The notes: a model not told the origin generated them from the sequence alone. 64,000 bases of DNA from Aegilops tauschii subsp. strangulata (GCF_002575655.3 NC_053037.3:571308880-571372879); one strand, 5' to 3'; positions 31,401 to 43,385 are shown, counted from the stretch's first letter. A program made the numbers and translations.

Positions 31401-32624
31401 GGTGTGTGCAGGTCAGGCGTGTTTTCAATTAAAAGGCCGTAGGCGGAATTAGTCCCGATGGACTAAATAAATCCGTTACTCGTGGGAAAATAGTACTCCC
31501 TCTGCAGAGGATATATCCTGTTGGATAGCCATGTTCATGGGTAAGGACCACAGTCTGAGTGGAATCTAGTAACGGTATTCGGATGGAGAACGATTTAACT
31601 AAAATCTAATGACGGTTTTCGGATGGAGACACGGCTAACTGGATCATAGTAACGGTATTCGGATGGAGGACGATTTAGCTAGAACTCAGTGACGGTCTTC
31701 GGATGGAGAAACGGCTAGACTAGATTTTTGTTTATGACCTGTGACATCTGAGGATCATGTTTTAATTTTATTATTATTATGGACTAACCATTTACTTTAT
31801 GTATTTTATTGAGTATCCCTGGGATGGTTCTACCTCCTGGATATTCACTGTGATTATTTCTTTTATAAGCCCTTTCTGTGGTGTCGCTCAGACGCCCGAC
31901 TGCGGCATGCTTGTTGTTTATTTATCTTTTATAAGCCCTTTATGTGGTGTCGCTCAGACGCCCGACTGCGGCATGCTTGTTGTTTATTTATCTTTTATAA
32001 GCCCTTTCTGTGGTGTCGCTCAGACGCCCGACTGCGGCATCATTAATTTATTTGCAACCTTTCGAGGAGTCATTTTAGACACTCGCTCAGTGCATTTCTT
32101 TTACTTCCGTATTGCACGTCCATATTTTCTCTGGACGCGTGCATCACAGATTTTTGTTTACTTCATGGCAGACTTATCATCATAAATGTTTCGGAGTATG
32201 ATTATCTCCTGTTATATTATACCCGTGTTCTTAATGTTTGCGAGTACATTCAAACGTACTCACTGGCTTGTCCCTGGCTATTGTCTTGGCCAGATTTTCG
32301 CGCATGGAGATAAGCATCGCGGTGACAACCTCGGAACCTACGTATTACGATAGCAGCCTCGCGAAGATAGGAGTTATCCTGGTCAGCTGTTCTTGTGGGA
32401 AATGGAGTCCCATAGACGCAGATGTACCAAACCGCTTCCGCCCTCAACCACTAGAAACCAAACGTTGTACTCCTAGGCCACAATGGTCTTGTACTACATA
32501 TTTTTGTTCCTCGCTTGGAATTCTTGTATCAAGTTGGTGCCTCATCAACTAACAGTAATCCTGGGGCTGGTGAGCACAAAGGCCGTTTTCTGGGAAATTA
32601 TATCCCGAAAATCCGGTCGTGACA
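28440..32624 (+). repeat. Element 4 3' LTR
   Basis: 4185 bp, the longer copy. It retains the 675-bp segment 30156-30830 absent from the 5' LTR, the palindrome near 29483, the GGTATTCGGATGGA repeats (about 31566-31715) and the 66-bp array (31860-32044). Confidence 0.92.
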
Positions 32625-34201
32625 TGCGTTTCCTGTTGCGACGCTGGCCCTTCTTCGTCGGGGTGGCGGCGTCTTCGTCGGTAGAGTCGGTTTCCGCACC
32701 GGCGTCTGCGCTGGGGTACTTCCTTCCCTCTTCAGCCCGGGCGCACCTATCGGCCAGAACGTAGAGCTCGGCCACATCCTTAACCTTGGTCATCGCAAGC
32801 TCTTCGCGCATCTTGCGGTTGCGCACGTTCTGATGGAACGTGATGATCATAGCGGCGGGATGAACGTCGGGGATGTTGTACTGCACCCGGCTGAATCTCT
32901 GGATGTACTTGCGCAGTGTTTCCCCTTCCTTCTGGGGAATGATATGCAGATCACTGGCCTGGCCATGAGCTTGGTGGCCTCCTGTGAAGGCGCCAACGAA
33001 CTCATGGCATAGATCCGACCAAGAAGAAATGGAATCCGCCGGCAAGTGCATCAACCAAGACATAACATTGGGCTTCAGTGCCAGTGGGAAATAGTTGGCA
33101 AGCACCTTGTCGTCGCGAGCTCCAGCAGCCTTCATCGCGATGGTGTAGATGCTGAGGAACTCGGACGGATGGGTCTTGCCAGTGTACTTCTCGCTGACGT
33201 CGGGCTTGAACGTGCAGTGGGACGGCCACTGGAACTGCCGCAGCTCATGGGTGAAGGCCGGGCAGCCCACCTTGTAAGGTAGGCCCCGGAGCCCCCCGGT
33301 GCTGGGTGGTCCATAGCGGGTCCTGCCCGCTTGTCCGACTGGTGGCGCGTTTCGCGCCGGCGCTCGATGGTGGTCCGAGCGTCTTCGTGAGCTCATTCCC
33401 GAAGAACCTGGCGCTGGTCGCGGAGGGTCCGCGGGTCGGACGACGCTATGGAGATGTTATCACAAGCGTCGTCACGACGGGCCGACGCCCGCGACGGCTG
33501 GCGAGGAGGAGGAGAGTGCACCGTGGCCGCAGCTCCCCCGGTCCTCCCAGCGCCAGCATGTGGTGGCTCGGTGGAGCGCCGACCCGAGGGCCCCGCCGGC
33601 CGCGGATCGTCTTTGTTGGCGATGGCGACGAGGCTCCGGATGGTGGCCCTCCACTCGTCGAGCTTCTCTGCAGCAGGAGGGAAGTCGAGGAGCAGCTGCG
33701 CGCGCTTCGACTTCTAACCACGTTAGAGGGAGCTCCGTCACGATCCAGCGGCTGCGTGCCATTTTCGCCAACACTTCGGCGGGCATGCTGAACTCCTTCA
33801 TCCCGTGGACGACGCACAGGGCTCTTCCCACGGCGGTGTCCAGGGTCACCGGCGTGGTGACGCTACTCGTCGCGCACACCATGGGAAGAGCATGCAGTGG
33901 TCGCCGGCGTGGGCGTCTTGGAGGTCGCTGCACCGCCCGAGGGTGGCACGATGACACTCCTGGAGGGCCCCGTGCCGCCTGCGGGGGGTCCAGCTCCGTC
34001 TTTGGCTCTGGCGACGTGCGGCCGGTCGTCTGGCACGCGAAGGACGGCGCTTGCCATGCTCCGACTGCCAGGGCGATGCTGGTGTTCGCGGACCGCGCCC
34101 CGGGTCCTGGCTGCGACCGGCCCACTGCTCGACCGCGCAGGCACGGGCCTTTCGGCTCCCAACGAGCCGATCGCCGTGGCCGTCTTCTTCTTGGGAGCCA
34201 T
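32625..34201 (-). pseudogene. gag: Element 3 gag, N-terminal and central part
   Basis: ATG 34201 (MAPKKKTATAIG) starts a long Ala/Pro-rich N-terminal region broken by frameshifts. The conserved gag core lies in the open piece ending near 32625 (start 33396): SEKYTGKTHPSEFLSIY, SWLMHLPADSISSWSDLCHEF, KEGETLRKYIQRFSRV and ADRCARAEEGRK, the plant retrotransposon gag order. The frame runs into the TGCGT duplication and resumes at 21554 beyond element 4. Confidence 0.85.
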
Positions 34202-34252
34202 GGCGACGAAGAACTGCTAGGCTAGCTACTAGACCAGATTCTCACAATTGCG

Positions 34253-34271
34253 CCCCCTACCTGGCGCGCCA
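34253..34271 (-). other. Element 3 primer-binding site
   Basis: Minus strand TGGCGCGCCAGGTAGGGGG, 4 nt inside the 5' LTR boundary. The position fits a tRNA primer site; I did not assign the tRNA. Confidence 0.6.
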
Positions 34272-34275
34272 AAGA

Positions 34276-35445
34276 TGTCGGTATGGAACGACACCTATGG
34301 GATCACAAGAATCCCTACTACGGTTGCCGGGGCGCGGGTTTGCAAGAAGAGCAGGATCAGTAGTCAGCACAAGGGATCGTTTACCCAGGTTCGGTCCGCG
34401 AGGATGCGTAAAACCCTAGTCCTGCTTTGGTGGGTGTATTTCAGAGAGTTCTTGAGCTCTCGAACTAGCTATGGTGAGTGCGTGATCCGAAAGAGCTGAA
34501 TCCTCCTCCAGTATGCCATGGGCCTCCTTTTATAGGCGAAAGGGGCTGCCACAGTGGCATACAGGAGGTGGAAAGGCGTACAGTGCTATGAGCTTATCGC
34601 TCGTATTACAGGACAAGACGCATTTAATGCGCCGCTGAGGTGTCCCCTAGCTTTATCAGGGACGGGGGCGAGGCCCGTCCCGTCCGTCGCCGCTCCTCCT
34701 CGCTTCGACACGCGCCCTAGCCAGCGATGCGTGCGGCGCCATGTAGGCAGGCAGGCAGCTGAGGTGGCGCGGTGGTAGGGTCTTCACGAAGATCTGCATG
34801 CCGCCACGCAGGCGCCTGCTGAGTTGGCATGGAAGCTGCATGTTGCCACGCAGGTGCCTGCCCAGCTGGTTTGGGCTGGCGGCTGCATGCGAACGGCGGT
34901 GGAGACTTGGCTGGTGCGAGCCTGGTTGTGGCCCTGCTGGCGTCCTCGGTGAGGGCCTTGCCGGGTGGCCCGACAAGGGTCTTGCCGTGTGGCCCGGCAA
35001 GGGTCTTGCCGTGGCGCGCTGTCATCCCCGGCAGGGGCCTTGCCGGGGGTCTGGTGGCCTTCCTCGGCAAGGATCCTGCCGAGGATTGTCGTCTTCTAAT
35101 CCTCATCTGATCTTGAGTGTTCCTTGTCTTCACAAAGATCTGCATGCCACCATGGGGGTGCCTCCCGAGCCCTGGCCCAACGTGATATTGGGGACCGTGG
35201 GCTCAAGGGTGGCTCGCTCTGTTGGTGTGGGGCGAGCTGCCCCGGCAAGGGTCTTGCCGGGGGAACCTGCTTCGTCCCTCTGCTCTTTGTGGTCTTGGCC
35301 TTGGCGTTGCTCTGGTTATCTTGGGCTTCGGTCTTACCTTGGCTCACCTCCCCTGTTCTGCTTGGTGTGACCGTGGGCGCGGTTCCGACTGTCCGTGCAC
35401 AGGTAGAGGGGTACAAAAGTGCGCCCCTCCTTTTGTACACCGACA
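34276..35445 (-). repeat. Element 3 5' LTR
   Basis: 1170 bp, beginning TGTCGGTATGG and ending GTACACCGACA on the plus strand. Contains an extra GGCCCGGCAAGGGTCTTGCC copy near 34990 relative to the other LTR, which explains the length difference. Confidence 0.92.
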
Positions 35446-35450
35446 CACAA

Positions 35451-37370
35451 TACTATGGGGGCCCAATTAGGTGTCATGTCTATTCGACGCCCAATTAAAT
35501 GGCTTTCGATGTCATGTCAAGCATCGGGAAAATTACAGGTGATACGAAGCTTTCCATTCTCCCATGATACGGGCTTCCGAGAGCCCTTGGATCTGAGAAC
35601 GAATGGTTGCATGGCGTGATTCTAGACCTATGGGTGAATATCCTATCCTAGAGGGTTATTCTGCAAATTTTCAGCAACTTAGCATGCGACTGTTCGATCT
35701 CAGATCCAAGGGCTACCAGCAGCCCGTATCATGGTCGCGCCTACCACGACCGTCGCCTCGCTCACGCGGTCGCGCCCTTGGAGATTTAACACAGTGCGTT
35801 AGGCTATCTGATGTTGGCATGTCATACATAGTCATCACTTAGTTACTCATACAACAAGGTTAGCTATAAGGTTGGCTATAAGAGTATTTTTTGTTTACTT
35901 CTCTCTATCTCTTTCTTCATAGTATTTATTGCATTTGCCAAGGAGTGACCTCTTCTAATGAAATGGTGCTTAGATGAGGTGCTATGGGTATTAAATGGCT
36001 TAGCAACTCAAGTCCCCAATGCATAGGTGCTTAGGTTTTTGTTGCTAAGTTTGCTTCATCTAGGTACACGCGCTTATCACCGTTTCTTGCTGGGGTCACC
36101 AAACTAGTCTCTCTCTTCTTAATTAACTTGCCACATCAGACTTGATGCCTATGTGGCAGGCTTAGCACCTGTAGGATCAAGTACAATAGTGGACTATAAG
36201 CCCGCTTTACATGTCACTTTTGCATATGTGGGGGAAAGAGGCAAGGAAAAAGTGGAGGAGTGGGCTCTCAAGCAAGATCTAGCCTCTACATGGTGGACCA
36301 TCGGGAGAGGCACCTGTATGGAGGTGGTCAGGAATCGGGAGACTCAAGCCGGTCGTAGCGCCGCAGTTAAAATGATAATGGCAAGTCAAATCACTGGGCC
36401 CCACCTGTCCAGCAGTAACTCACTGTCAAATCACACAGCCCTACGTTTGCAGCAGCCTACTCCCTCATCTTCTCGCGTCTCTGTCGAACCGACTAGGCGG
36501 AACTGCCCCGCCTACCACGCGGGAAAAGCCCCGCCCTCGACTTTTAAATAGTACAGTATACTAATTTTGTATCCATGGATTGCACCATGGAGCAAAGCCT
36601 CAAGAAAACGACGGTACACATGTATGGAGTATACAGCAGGCCTGTCGCGTTCACGTCGCACCCCAGACGGTCGGTCGGTCTGGCACGCCGCTCTCCAAAT
36701 GGAACGCGCATCATATTGCGTTTGCACACACATGTGGGACCGAATTGAGAACCGACCATAGGCACACTCCCCGGCCCCGCAAGTCGGGTGAGTTAATAGA
36801 AGTACATACGTTGGTACCCGGACGATTCTTGCAAGACACGGAAGATCAGTTCGTCCATGCATGTGACCAGACTCCAGCAGACACGCCTGGATTGGCTATC
36901 GTCTACATATCGTGCAGGTTGTATTGTATATGGCTGTAGTTCTGGTGAGATATCTAAAAAAAGGTTTCTTGTCATCTCGCAAAATCAGGTGTCATGTGCT
37001 TCGGATCACTGCGAGGGTTAAACAGCGACAACTGAGTTGGGCTAGTCATTGGGGGCACATGCATGAATACTACTCGGCTGCCATCTAGGTCAAGCCGGCT
37101 ATGTTAATGAGGACATCTATCGACGGACCCCTTTTCTACAAATTAATCTTTAATTTGAGCTTTGATCCTCGTCTAGTTTGTCCGTCGGGATTCATCTTGA
37201 CTCCTTTGGGCAGTGAGGTTATGATTTCTTGTCATGTGGCATTTTTTCGTGTTATATGTTATATCAGATCAAAATGACGACAACTGCGCCTCCGGGGCAC
37301 GTTCATGAAGACTTCTCGACAGTCATTGCCGAGGTCAAGCCGGCTCCGGCCAGTAGACAAAAGAAAACTA
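35451..37370. other. Low-copy intergenic DNA
   Basis: No supported gene. Includes the fold-back at 35562-35734. Short ORFs at 36153-36551 and 36512-36862 overlap on opposite strands and show no recognisable motifs. Pre-insertion, this DNA was contiguous with the upstream side of the exonuclease gene at 11425. Confidence 0.5.
35562..35734. repeat. Fold-back repeat with 49-bp arms (MITE-like)
   Basis: Arm 35562-35610 (CCATGATACGGGCT ... AGCCCTTGGATCTGAG) is the imperfect reverse complement of 35686-35734, with a 75-nt loop. No clear target duplication was found, so the class is uncertain. Confidence 0.65.
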
Positions 37371-37376
37371 GTAGTC

Positions 37377-37815
37377 CACTATATAGGTAGGAGCCTCCGC
37401 GCTTGCTTGCTAGTGTTGCTCTCTTCACACTGTCTCGTCCTCTCCAGATCTAAACACGACAGCGGTGGCCACAAACACTCTCTCTCTACTCACCGCTGGT
37501 CACAGATCCAGCCGGATCCTCTCCGCCGGGGAAAGTGAGAAGGTGCAACGTTCACGCGGTCGTCCTCGGCGACGGCTCTTACCCACTTACGGCGTGTCCC
37601 GATCAGCGTGCCTTGCCATTCTCTCCCAAGCATCGCTGGCGAGGGAGGGCCTCCCACCCTTTCTTCCTCGCTGCCGTAGTGTGGGCAGATCCAGCCTCCC
37701 GCCGCCCACCTAGCGACATCCCGGCGACCCTCAGGTATAACTTCCTTCGAAACAGGCCTTGCTCTACTTCCCGAGCTCCTGACGTCACTGCATTTGTATC
37801 TTTTACTATTTCTCA
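37377..37815 (+). promoter_or_regulatory. Possible gene promoter, 5' UTR and leader intron
   Basis: CACTATATAGG near 37378 is a good TATA box. It is followed by a C/T-rich 5'-UTR-like region, a candidate donor (CTCAG|GTATAAC at 37734/37735) and a candidate acceptor with pyrimidine tract (TTTACTATTTCTCAG near 37800-37815). No clear coding exon follows directly. Confidence 0.3.
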
Positions 37816-38424
37816 GGCCCCCTCGTGTAGATAGGATCGATCGGTTGTTCGAAAACCACCTAATTTTTTACTGTTAAGAGGTAAAACTAGTTCATGCACT
37901 CGAATCTAGTAGTACTTGGTTCAAACAAGGAAGAAAGGGGGTGGGGGTGGGGGAAGATTTGTTACCTGAATCTAGGACTTGGTCGAAAGTGGAAATAATG
38001 GGGGCGAAAAGTAGCAGAGACTGGCTATCCAACTGGTCTGTAGGTCTAATAGGGAAATAAAGGGAACGCAGTACAAACTCAATATAAACCCGATCTATTG
38101 GTTGAAAAAGGAAAGAAAGTGGGGACTGAGGGACAAGTCAATAGAGTAAGTCCAGCACTAGATTTGCTAGCCTCACACAGTATAAGGTGGCTATATACCG
38201 AACAAAAATGGGACCAACCCAGATATCCTCTTCTGATGTTTCTTGCCCCCAGCCACTCTTATGTAATGCCACTGGTAAAATGTAGCAGTCGCACTGTTAA
38301 AAGTAAGGACACGTTAAACCAATGTTGTTTTCAATGTAATGCCTCCCGTAATATGAATCAATGGCACTTTTTTTCTTGTCCTGCTAAATTTCCCATTAAG
38401 ATAAGTTGCTTCTTTTCGTTAGAG

Positions 38425-38619
38425 CTGCAACTGTCCTGGTCCGCCTACTCTCCAGGAGCTTCACGACCAACCTTGATGTTGCTCAATTTTATTGCAACTA
38501 ATGAAGAAGAAGCTCTGTGGGTTTCATTTTCTGATGGAAATGGAACAGGGGCTGGAGCCCTTTTCTTAAAAAAAGAAGAAGATGAAGCTGCTAGCTCATG
38601 GGACATTGCTTCATTTTAG
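38425..38619 (+). CDS. Exon-like ORF of unknown family
   Basis: After a candidate acceptor (CTTCTTTTCGTTAG ending 38422), one frame reads 64 codons to TAG at 38617-38619, including NFIATNEEEALWVSFSDG and an acidic stretch KKEEDEAASSWDIASF. The same frame is open upstream to 38098 without recognisable content. It could be a terminal exon of a gene starting near 37378, but no connecting exon is visible. I do not recognise the product. Confidence 0.2.
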   Translation: MQLSWSAYSPGASRPTLMLLNFIATNEEEALWVSFSDGNGTGAGALFLKKEEDEAASSWDIASF

Positions 38620-38884
38620 GTGAACTGCACCAAAAGGTCCCATGAATTGAATCATCCATGTTGGTGAATGGTGTCATCCCTTCTACGATGGCGTTGACTG
38701 CAGATATGGTTTCCATCACGAGGTATGTTCCTTTTTGGTCTGACCATTTGCCAAAGATCCTGCATGTTGATCCTGCTCTTGTGCTACTATTTTGGCACTG
38801 CCATGATAAAGCAGTAATGTTATTATTTTGCACCTTAATCTAGTGGCACTATTAATTTGAGGCAATGTTTTGGCACTGCTAGTG

Positions 38885-39240
38885 CCACTATTTTTTTATA
38901 TATCGAAAGAGGGGGTTCCCTCCGATTTCATTAAAGAAACCCAACCATAGAGAACCATTATCCGACAACATCGCAGTGTAAACGAGCAGTTATGCAACTA
39001 CTACTAGAACGGACTGAGTACTAGCAGGAGACAAGTTCGCCACATAAACATCAGGGGGAAGATAGGGGGACGCAGCACCAGCTCGACCAAGTTTGGATTA
39101 CAACCCAAATGCTACCACAGAAACATCAGGGGGAAGATAGGGACTGAAAGAGCCAGCTTCAGCATCCCAGTCTAAGCATCCCCGGCCTTCATCCTTGCGA
39201 CGCACGCTACACCTTGTTTGCCACCTGCTCGACCCCAGTG
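38885..39240 (-). mobile_element. LINE- or SINE-like 3' tail, truncated
   Basis: On the minus strand the segment ends GAAATCGGAGGGAACCCCC ... followed by a T/A-rich tail (plus strand CTATTTTTTTATATATCG). This resembles the 3' ends of Triticeae non-LTR elements. Possible imperfect duplications AGTGCCACTA (near 38880) and AGTGTCACTG (near 39237) flank it. Internally CATCAGGGGGAAGATAGG occurs twice. Confidence 0.35.
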
Positions 39241-39443
39241 TCACTGATAAAATGAAGTAATAATACAGTTAAAATAGAGCGAGTGTCCTCTCTATCATTT
39301 CATTTCCAATGTATATAAAGAAAGTGCTTCTCTTTGTTAATGTATGTTTCATCAACTAGTCCCATCGTTAATGTTTAAGTGTTTCTCCAAACTGGGGTGC
39401 TTAATTTTAGTTGATCTGCACAAAAATAGAGATTTGAATGTCT

Positions 39444-41028
39444 TGATACGTCTCCAACGTATCTATAATTTTTTATTGTTCCATGCTATATTATATTCTG
39501 TTTTGGATGTTTAATGGGCTTATTTATACACTTTTATATTATTTTTGGGACAAACCTATTAACCGGAGGCCCAGCCCAAATTGATGTTTTTTGCCTATTT
39601 CAGTGTTTCGAAGGAAAAGGATATCAAACGGAGTCCAAATGGAATGAAACCTTCGGGAACGTGATTTTCGGAACAAACGTGATCCAGAGGACTTGGAGTC
39701 TACGTAAAGCAATCAACGAGGAAGGCACGAGGCAGGGGGGCGCGCCCACCTCCCCCAGGCGCGCCCTCCACCCTCGTGGGCCCCTCGTTGCTCCACCGAC
39801 GTACTTCTTCCTCCTATATATACCCATGTACCCTGGAAACATCAGATACGGAGCCAAAACGCTATTTCCACCGCCGCAACCTTCTATACCCATGAGATCC
39901 CATCTTGGGGCCTTTTCCGGCGCTCCGCCGGAGGGGGCATTGATCACGGAGGGCTTCTACATCAACACCCTAGCCTCTCCGATGATGTGTGAGTAGTTTA
40001 CCTCAGACCTTCGGGTCCATAGTTATTAGCTAGACGGCTTCTTCTCTCTCTTTGGATCTCAATACAAAGTTCTCCTCTATCTTCTTGGAGATCTATTCGA
40101 TGTAATCTTCTTTTGCGGTGTGTTTGTCGAGATCGATGAATTGTGGGTTTATGATCAAGATTATCTATGAACAATATTTGAATCTCCTCTGAATTCTTTT
40201 ATGTATGATTGGTTATCTTTGCAAGTCTCTTCGAATTATCAGTTTGGTTTGGGCTACTAGATTGATCTTTCTTGCAATGGGAGAAGTGCTTAGCTTTGGG
40301 TTCAATCTTGCGGTGCTCGATCCCAGTGACAGTAGGGGAAACGACACGTATTGTATTGTTGCCATCGTGGATAAAAAGATGGGGTTTATATCTTATTGCA
40401 TGAGTTTATCCCTCTACGTCATGTCATCTTACTTAAAGCATTACTCTGTTCTTATGAACTTAAGACTCTAGATGCATGCTGGATAGTGGTCGATGTGTGG
40501 AGTAATAGTAGTAGATGCAGAATCATTTCGGTCTACTTTTCACGGACGTGATGCCTATATACATGATCATACCTAGATATTGTCATAACTATGCTCAATT
40601 CTATCAATTGCTCGACAGTAATTCGTTTACCCATCGTAATACTTATGCTCTTGAGAGAAGCCAGTAGTGGAACCTATGGCCCCCGGGTCTATCTTCCATC
40701 ATATTAATCTTCCAACACTTAGCTATTTTTATTGCCGTTTATTTTACTTTGCATCTTTATTTACCCTTTATCATAAAAATACCAAAAATATTATCTTATC
40801 ATATCTATCAGATCTCACTCTCGTAAGTGACCGTGAAGGGATTGACAACCCCTTTATCGCGTTGGTTGCGAGGTTCTTATTTGTTTGTGTAGGTGCGTGG
40901 GACTCGAGCGTGATCTGCTACTGGATTGATACCTTGGTTCTCAAAAATTGAGGGAAATACTTACGCTACTTTACTGCATAACCCTTTCCTCTTCAAGGGA
41001 AAACCAACGCAGTGCTCAAGAGGTAGCA
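39444..41028 (+). repeat. Element 2 5' LTR
   Basis: 1585 bp from TGATACGTCTCC to GAGGTAGCA. Complete, unlike the 3' LTR, which lacks the part equivalent to 39979-40371. Confidence 0.92.
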
Positions 41029-41039
41029 AGAAGGATTTC

Positions 41040-41058
41040 TAGCACCGTTGCCGGGGAG
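41040..41058 (+). other. Element 2 primer-binding site, tRNA-Asp-like
   Basis: TAGCACCGTTGCCGGGGAG, 11 nt after the LTR, matches the complement of the tRNA-Asp 3' end apart from a few positions. Confidence 0.7.
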
Positions 41059-41313
41059 ATTCGCGCCAAGTCAAGTCAAGATTTGACTCCCAACAACAAG
41101 CCATTTTTGGTGCCATTGCCGATTCTACACAAGTCAAGACATACCAAGTACCCATCACAAACTCTTATCCCTCGCATTACATTATTTTCCATTTGCCTCT
41201 CGTTTTCCTCTCCCCCACTTCACCATTGCCGTTTTATTCGCCCTCTCTTTTCCGTTCGCCTCTTTTTTGCTTGCTTCTTGTTTTCTTGTGTGTTGGATTG
41301 CTTGCTTGTCACG

Positions 41314-43385
41314 ATGGCTCAAGATAATACTAAATTGTGTGACTTTGCCAATACCAACAACAATGATTTTATTAGCACTCCGATTGCTCCTCTTACCGAT
41401 GCTGAATCTTGTGAAATTAATGCTGCTTTGCTGAATCTGGTCATGAAAGATCAATTCGCCGGCCTTCCTAGTGAAGATGCCGCTACCCATCTAAATAGCT
41501 TTGTTGATTTGTGTGATATGCAAAAGAAGAAAGATGTGGACAATGATATTGTTAAATTGAAGCTATTTCCTTTTTCGCTTAGAGATCGTGCTAAACTTGG
41601 TTTTCGTCTTTGCCTAAAAATAGTATTGATTCATGGAATAAGTGCAAAGATGCTTTTATCTCTAAGTATTTTCCTCCCGCTAAAATCATCTCTCTTAGAA
41701 ACGATATCATTAATTTTAAGGAACTTGATCATGAACATGTTGCACAAGCTTGGGAGAGGATGAAATTAATGATACGTAATTGCCCTACACATGGTTTGAA
41801 TCTTTGGATGATTATACAAAAAAATTATGCCGGATTGAATTTTGCTTCTAAATATCTTTTTAGATTCGGCCGCGGGAGGCACTTTCATGGAAATCACTTT
41901 AGGAGAAGCTACTAAACTGCTAGATAATATTATGGTTAATTATTCTCAATGGCACACCGAAAGATCTACTAATAAAAAAGTGCATGCGATAGAAGAAATT
42001 AATGTTTTGAGTGGAAAGATGGATGAACTTATGAAATTATTTGCTACTAAAAGTGTTTCTTCTGATCCTAATGATACGCCTTTGTCTACCTTGACTGAGA
42101 ATAATAATGAATCTATGGATGCGAATTTTGTGGGTAGGAATAATTTTGGTAACAACGCGTATAGAGGAAACTTTAATCCTAGGTCGTTCCCTAGTAATTC
42201 CTCTAATAAAATTCCTACAGCAATTCTTATGGAAATTTTAATAAGATGCCTCTGAATTTGAGACTAGTGTTAAGGAGTTTATGAATTTGCAAAAGAATTT
42301 CAATGCTTTGCTTGAAGAAAAATTGCTTAAAGTTGACAAATTGGCTAGGAACGTGGATAGAATTTCTCTTGATGTTGATTCTTTGAAACTTAGATCTATT
42401 CCACCTAAGCATGATATCAATTAGTCTCTCAAAGCTATGAGAATTTCCATTGATGAGTGCAAAGAAAGAACCGATAGGATGCGTGCTAAGAAAGATTGCT
42501 TTGTAAAAGCGTGTTCTTCAAATTTTTGTGAAAATAAAGATGAAGATCTAAAAGTTATTGATGTGTCCCCTATTAAATATTTGTTTTGCAATTAATCTTG
42601 ATAATGATGGGACTGGAGATGAGTCACCTTTACCTAGAAGGCGTCCTAAAAATTCGGAGTTTCTAGATCTTGATGCAAAAATTGGTAAAAGTGGGATTGA
42701 AGAGATCAAAACTTTAGATATTAATGAACCCACTATTTTGGATTTCAAGGAATTTAATTATGATAATTGTTCTTTGATAGATTGTATTTCCTTGTTGCAA
42801 TCCGTGCTAAATTCTCCTCATGCTTATAGTCAAAATAAAGCTTTCACTAAACATATCATTGATGCTTTGATGCAATCTTATGAAGAAAAACTTGAGTTGG
42901 AAGTTTCTATCCCTAGAAAACTTTATGATGAGTGGGAACCTACTATTAAAATTAAAATTAAAGATCATGAATGCTATGCTTTGTGTGATTTGGGTGCTAG
43001 TGTTTCCACGATTCCAAAAACTTTGTGTGATTTGTTAGGTCTCCGTGAATTTGATGATTGTTCTTTAAACTTGCACCTTGCGGATTCCACTATTAAGAAA
43101 CCTATGGGAAGAATTAATGATTTTCTTATTGTTGCAAATAGGAACTATGTGCCCGTAGATTTCATTGTTCTTGACATAGATTGCAATCCTTCATGTCCTA
43201 TTATTCTTGGTAGACCTTTCCTTATAACGATTGGTGCAATTATCGATATGAAGGAAGGAAATATTAGATTCCAATTTCAGTTAAGGAAAGGTATGGAACA
43301 CTTTCCTAGAAAGAAAATAAAATTACCATATGAATCTATTATGAGAGCTACTTATGGATTGCCTACCAAAGATGGCAATACCTAG
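41314..43385 (+). pseudogene. gag: Element 2 gag-protease ORF, frameshifted
   Basis: ATG 41314 (MAQDNTKLCDF) begins a gag with FAGLPSEDAATHLNSFVDLC and KLKLFPFSLRDRAK. The homology shifts to other frames near 41600 (NSIDSWNKCKDAFISKYFPP, LDHEHVAQAWERMKLMIRNC) and 41840 (GGTFMEITLGEATKLLDNIM, GNNAYRGNFNPRSF). It then breaks again before the last open part, 42558-43385. That part holds a retropepsin active site DLGASVSTIPKTLCD and the later CPIILGRPFL motif, and ends KDGNT-stop at 43383-43385. The DLGAS loop is typical of Athila-type protease. The ORF ends right after protease, so the element type is gag-protease only; several frameshifts and an in-frame TAG near 42422 disable it. Confidence 0.88.

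Larger units (their letters stand above)
21555..32624 (+). mobile_element. Element 4: long-LTR retrotransposon without gag-pol, carrying passenger genes
   Basis: LTRs at 21555-25065 (3511 bp) and 28440-32624 (4185 bp) begin TGTGACACCCC and end GGTCGTGACA. The target duplication TGCGT is perfect (21550-21554 and 32625-32629). The primer-binding site resembles initiator tRNA-Met and the polypurine tract is AAGGGGGGTA. The LTR start, length and CTCGAGGACGAGATTTTT just before the tract resemble Tekay/Del chromoviruses; this lineage call is inference. The 3.37-kb interior has no gag, protease, RT or integrase. It holds two paralogous sense ORFs and one antisense membrane ORF. Mobilisation would need proteins from another element. 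Confidence 0.92.
11587..35445 (-). mobile_element. Element 3: Tat-lineage Gypsy LTR retrotransposon, with nested insertions
   Basis: LTRs at 11587-12731 and 34276-35445 begin TGTCGG and end CCGACA. The target duplication is CACAG (11582-11586) and CACAA (35446-35450), one mismatch. The internal order on the minus strand is gag, protease, RT, RNase H, second RNase H, integrase, then an antisense extra ORF before the 3' LTR. Two RNase H domains plus an extra ORF after integrase are hallmarks of the Tat (Ogre/Retand) clade. The integrase is split by a solo LTR and the gag by element 4. Without these two insertions the element is about 11.3 kb. Several stops and frameshifts make it inactive. Confidence 0.9.
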
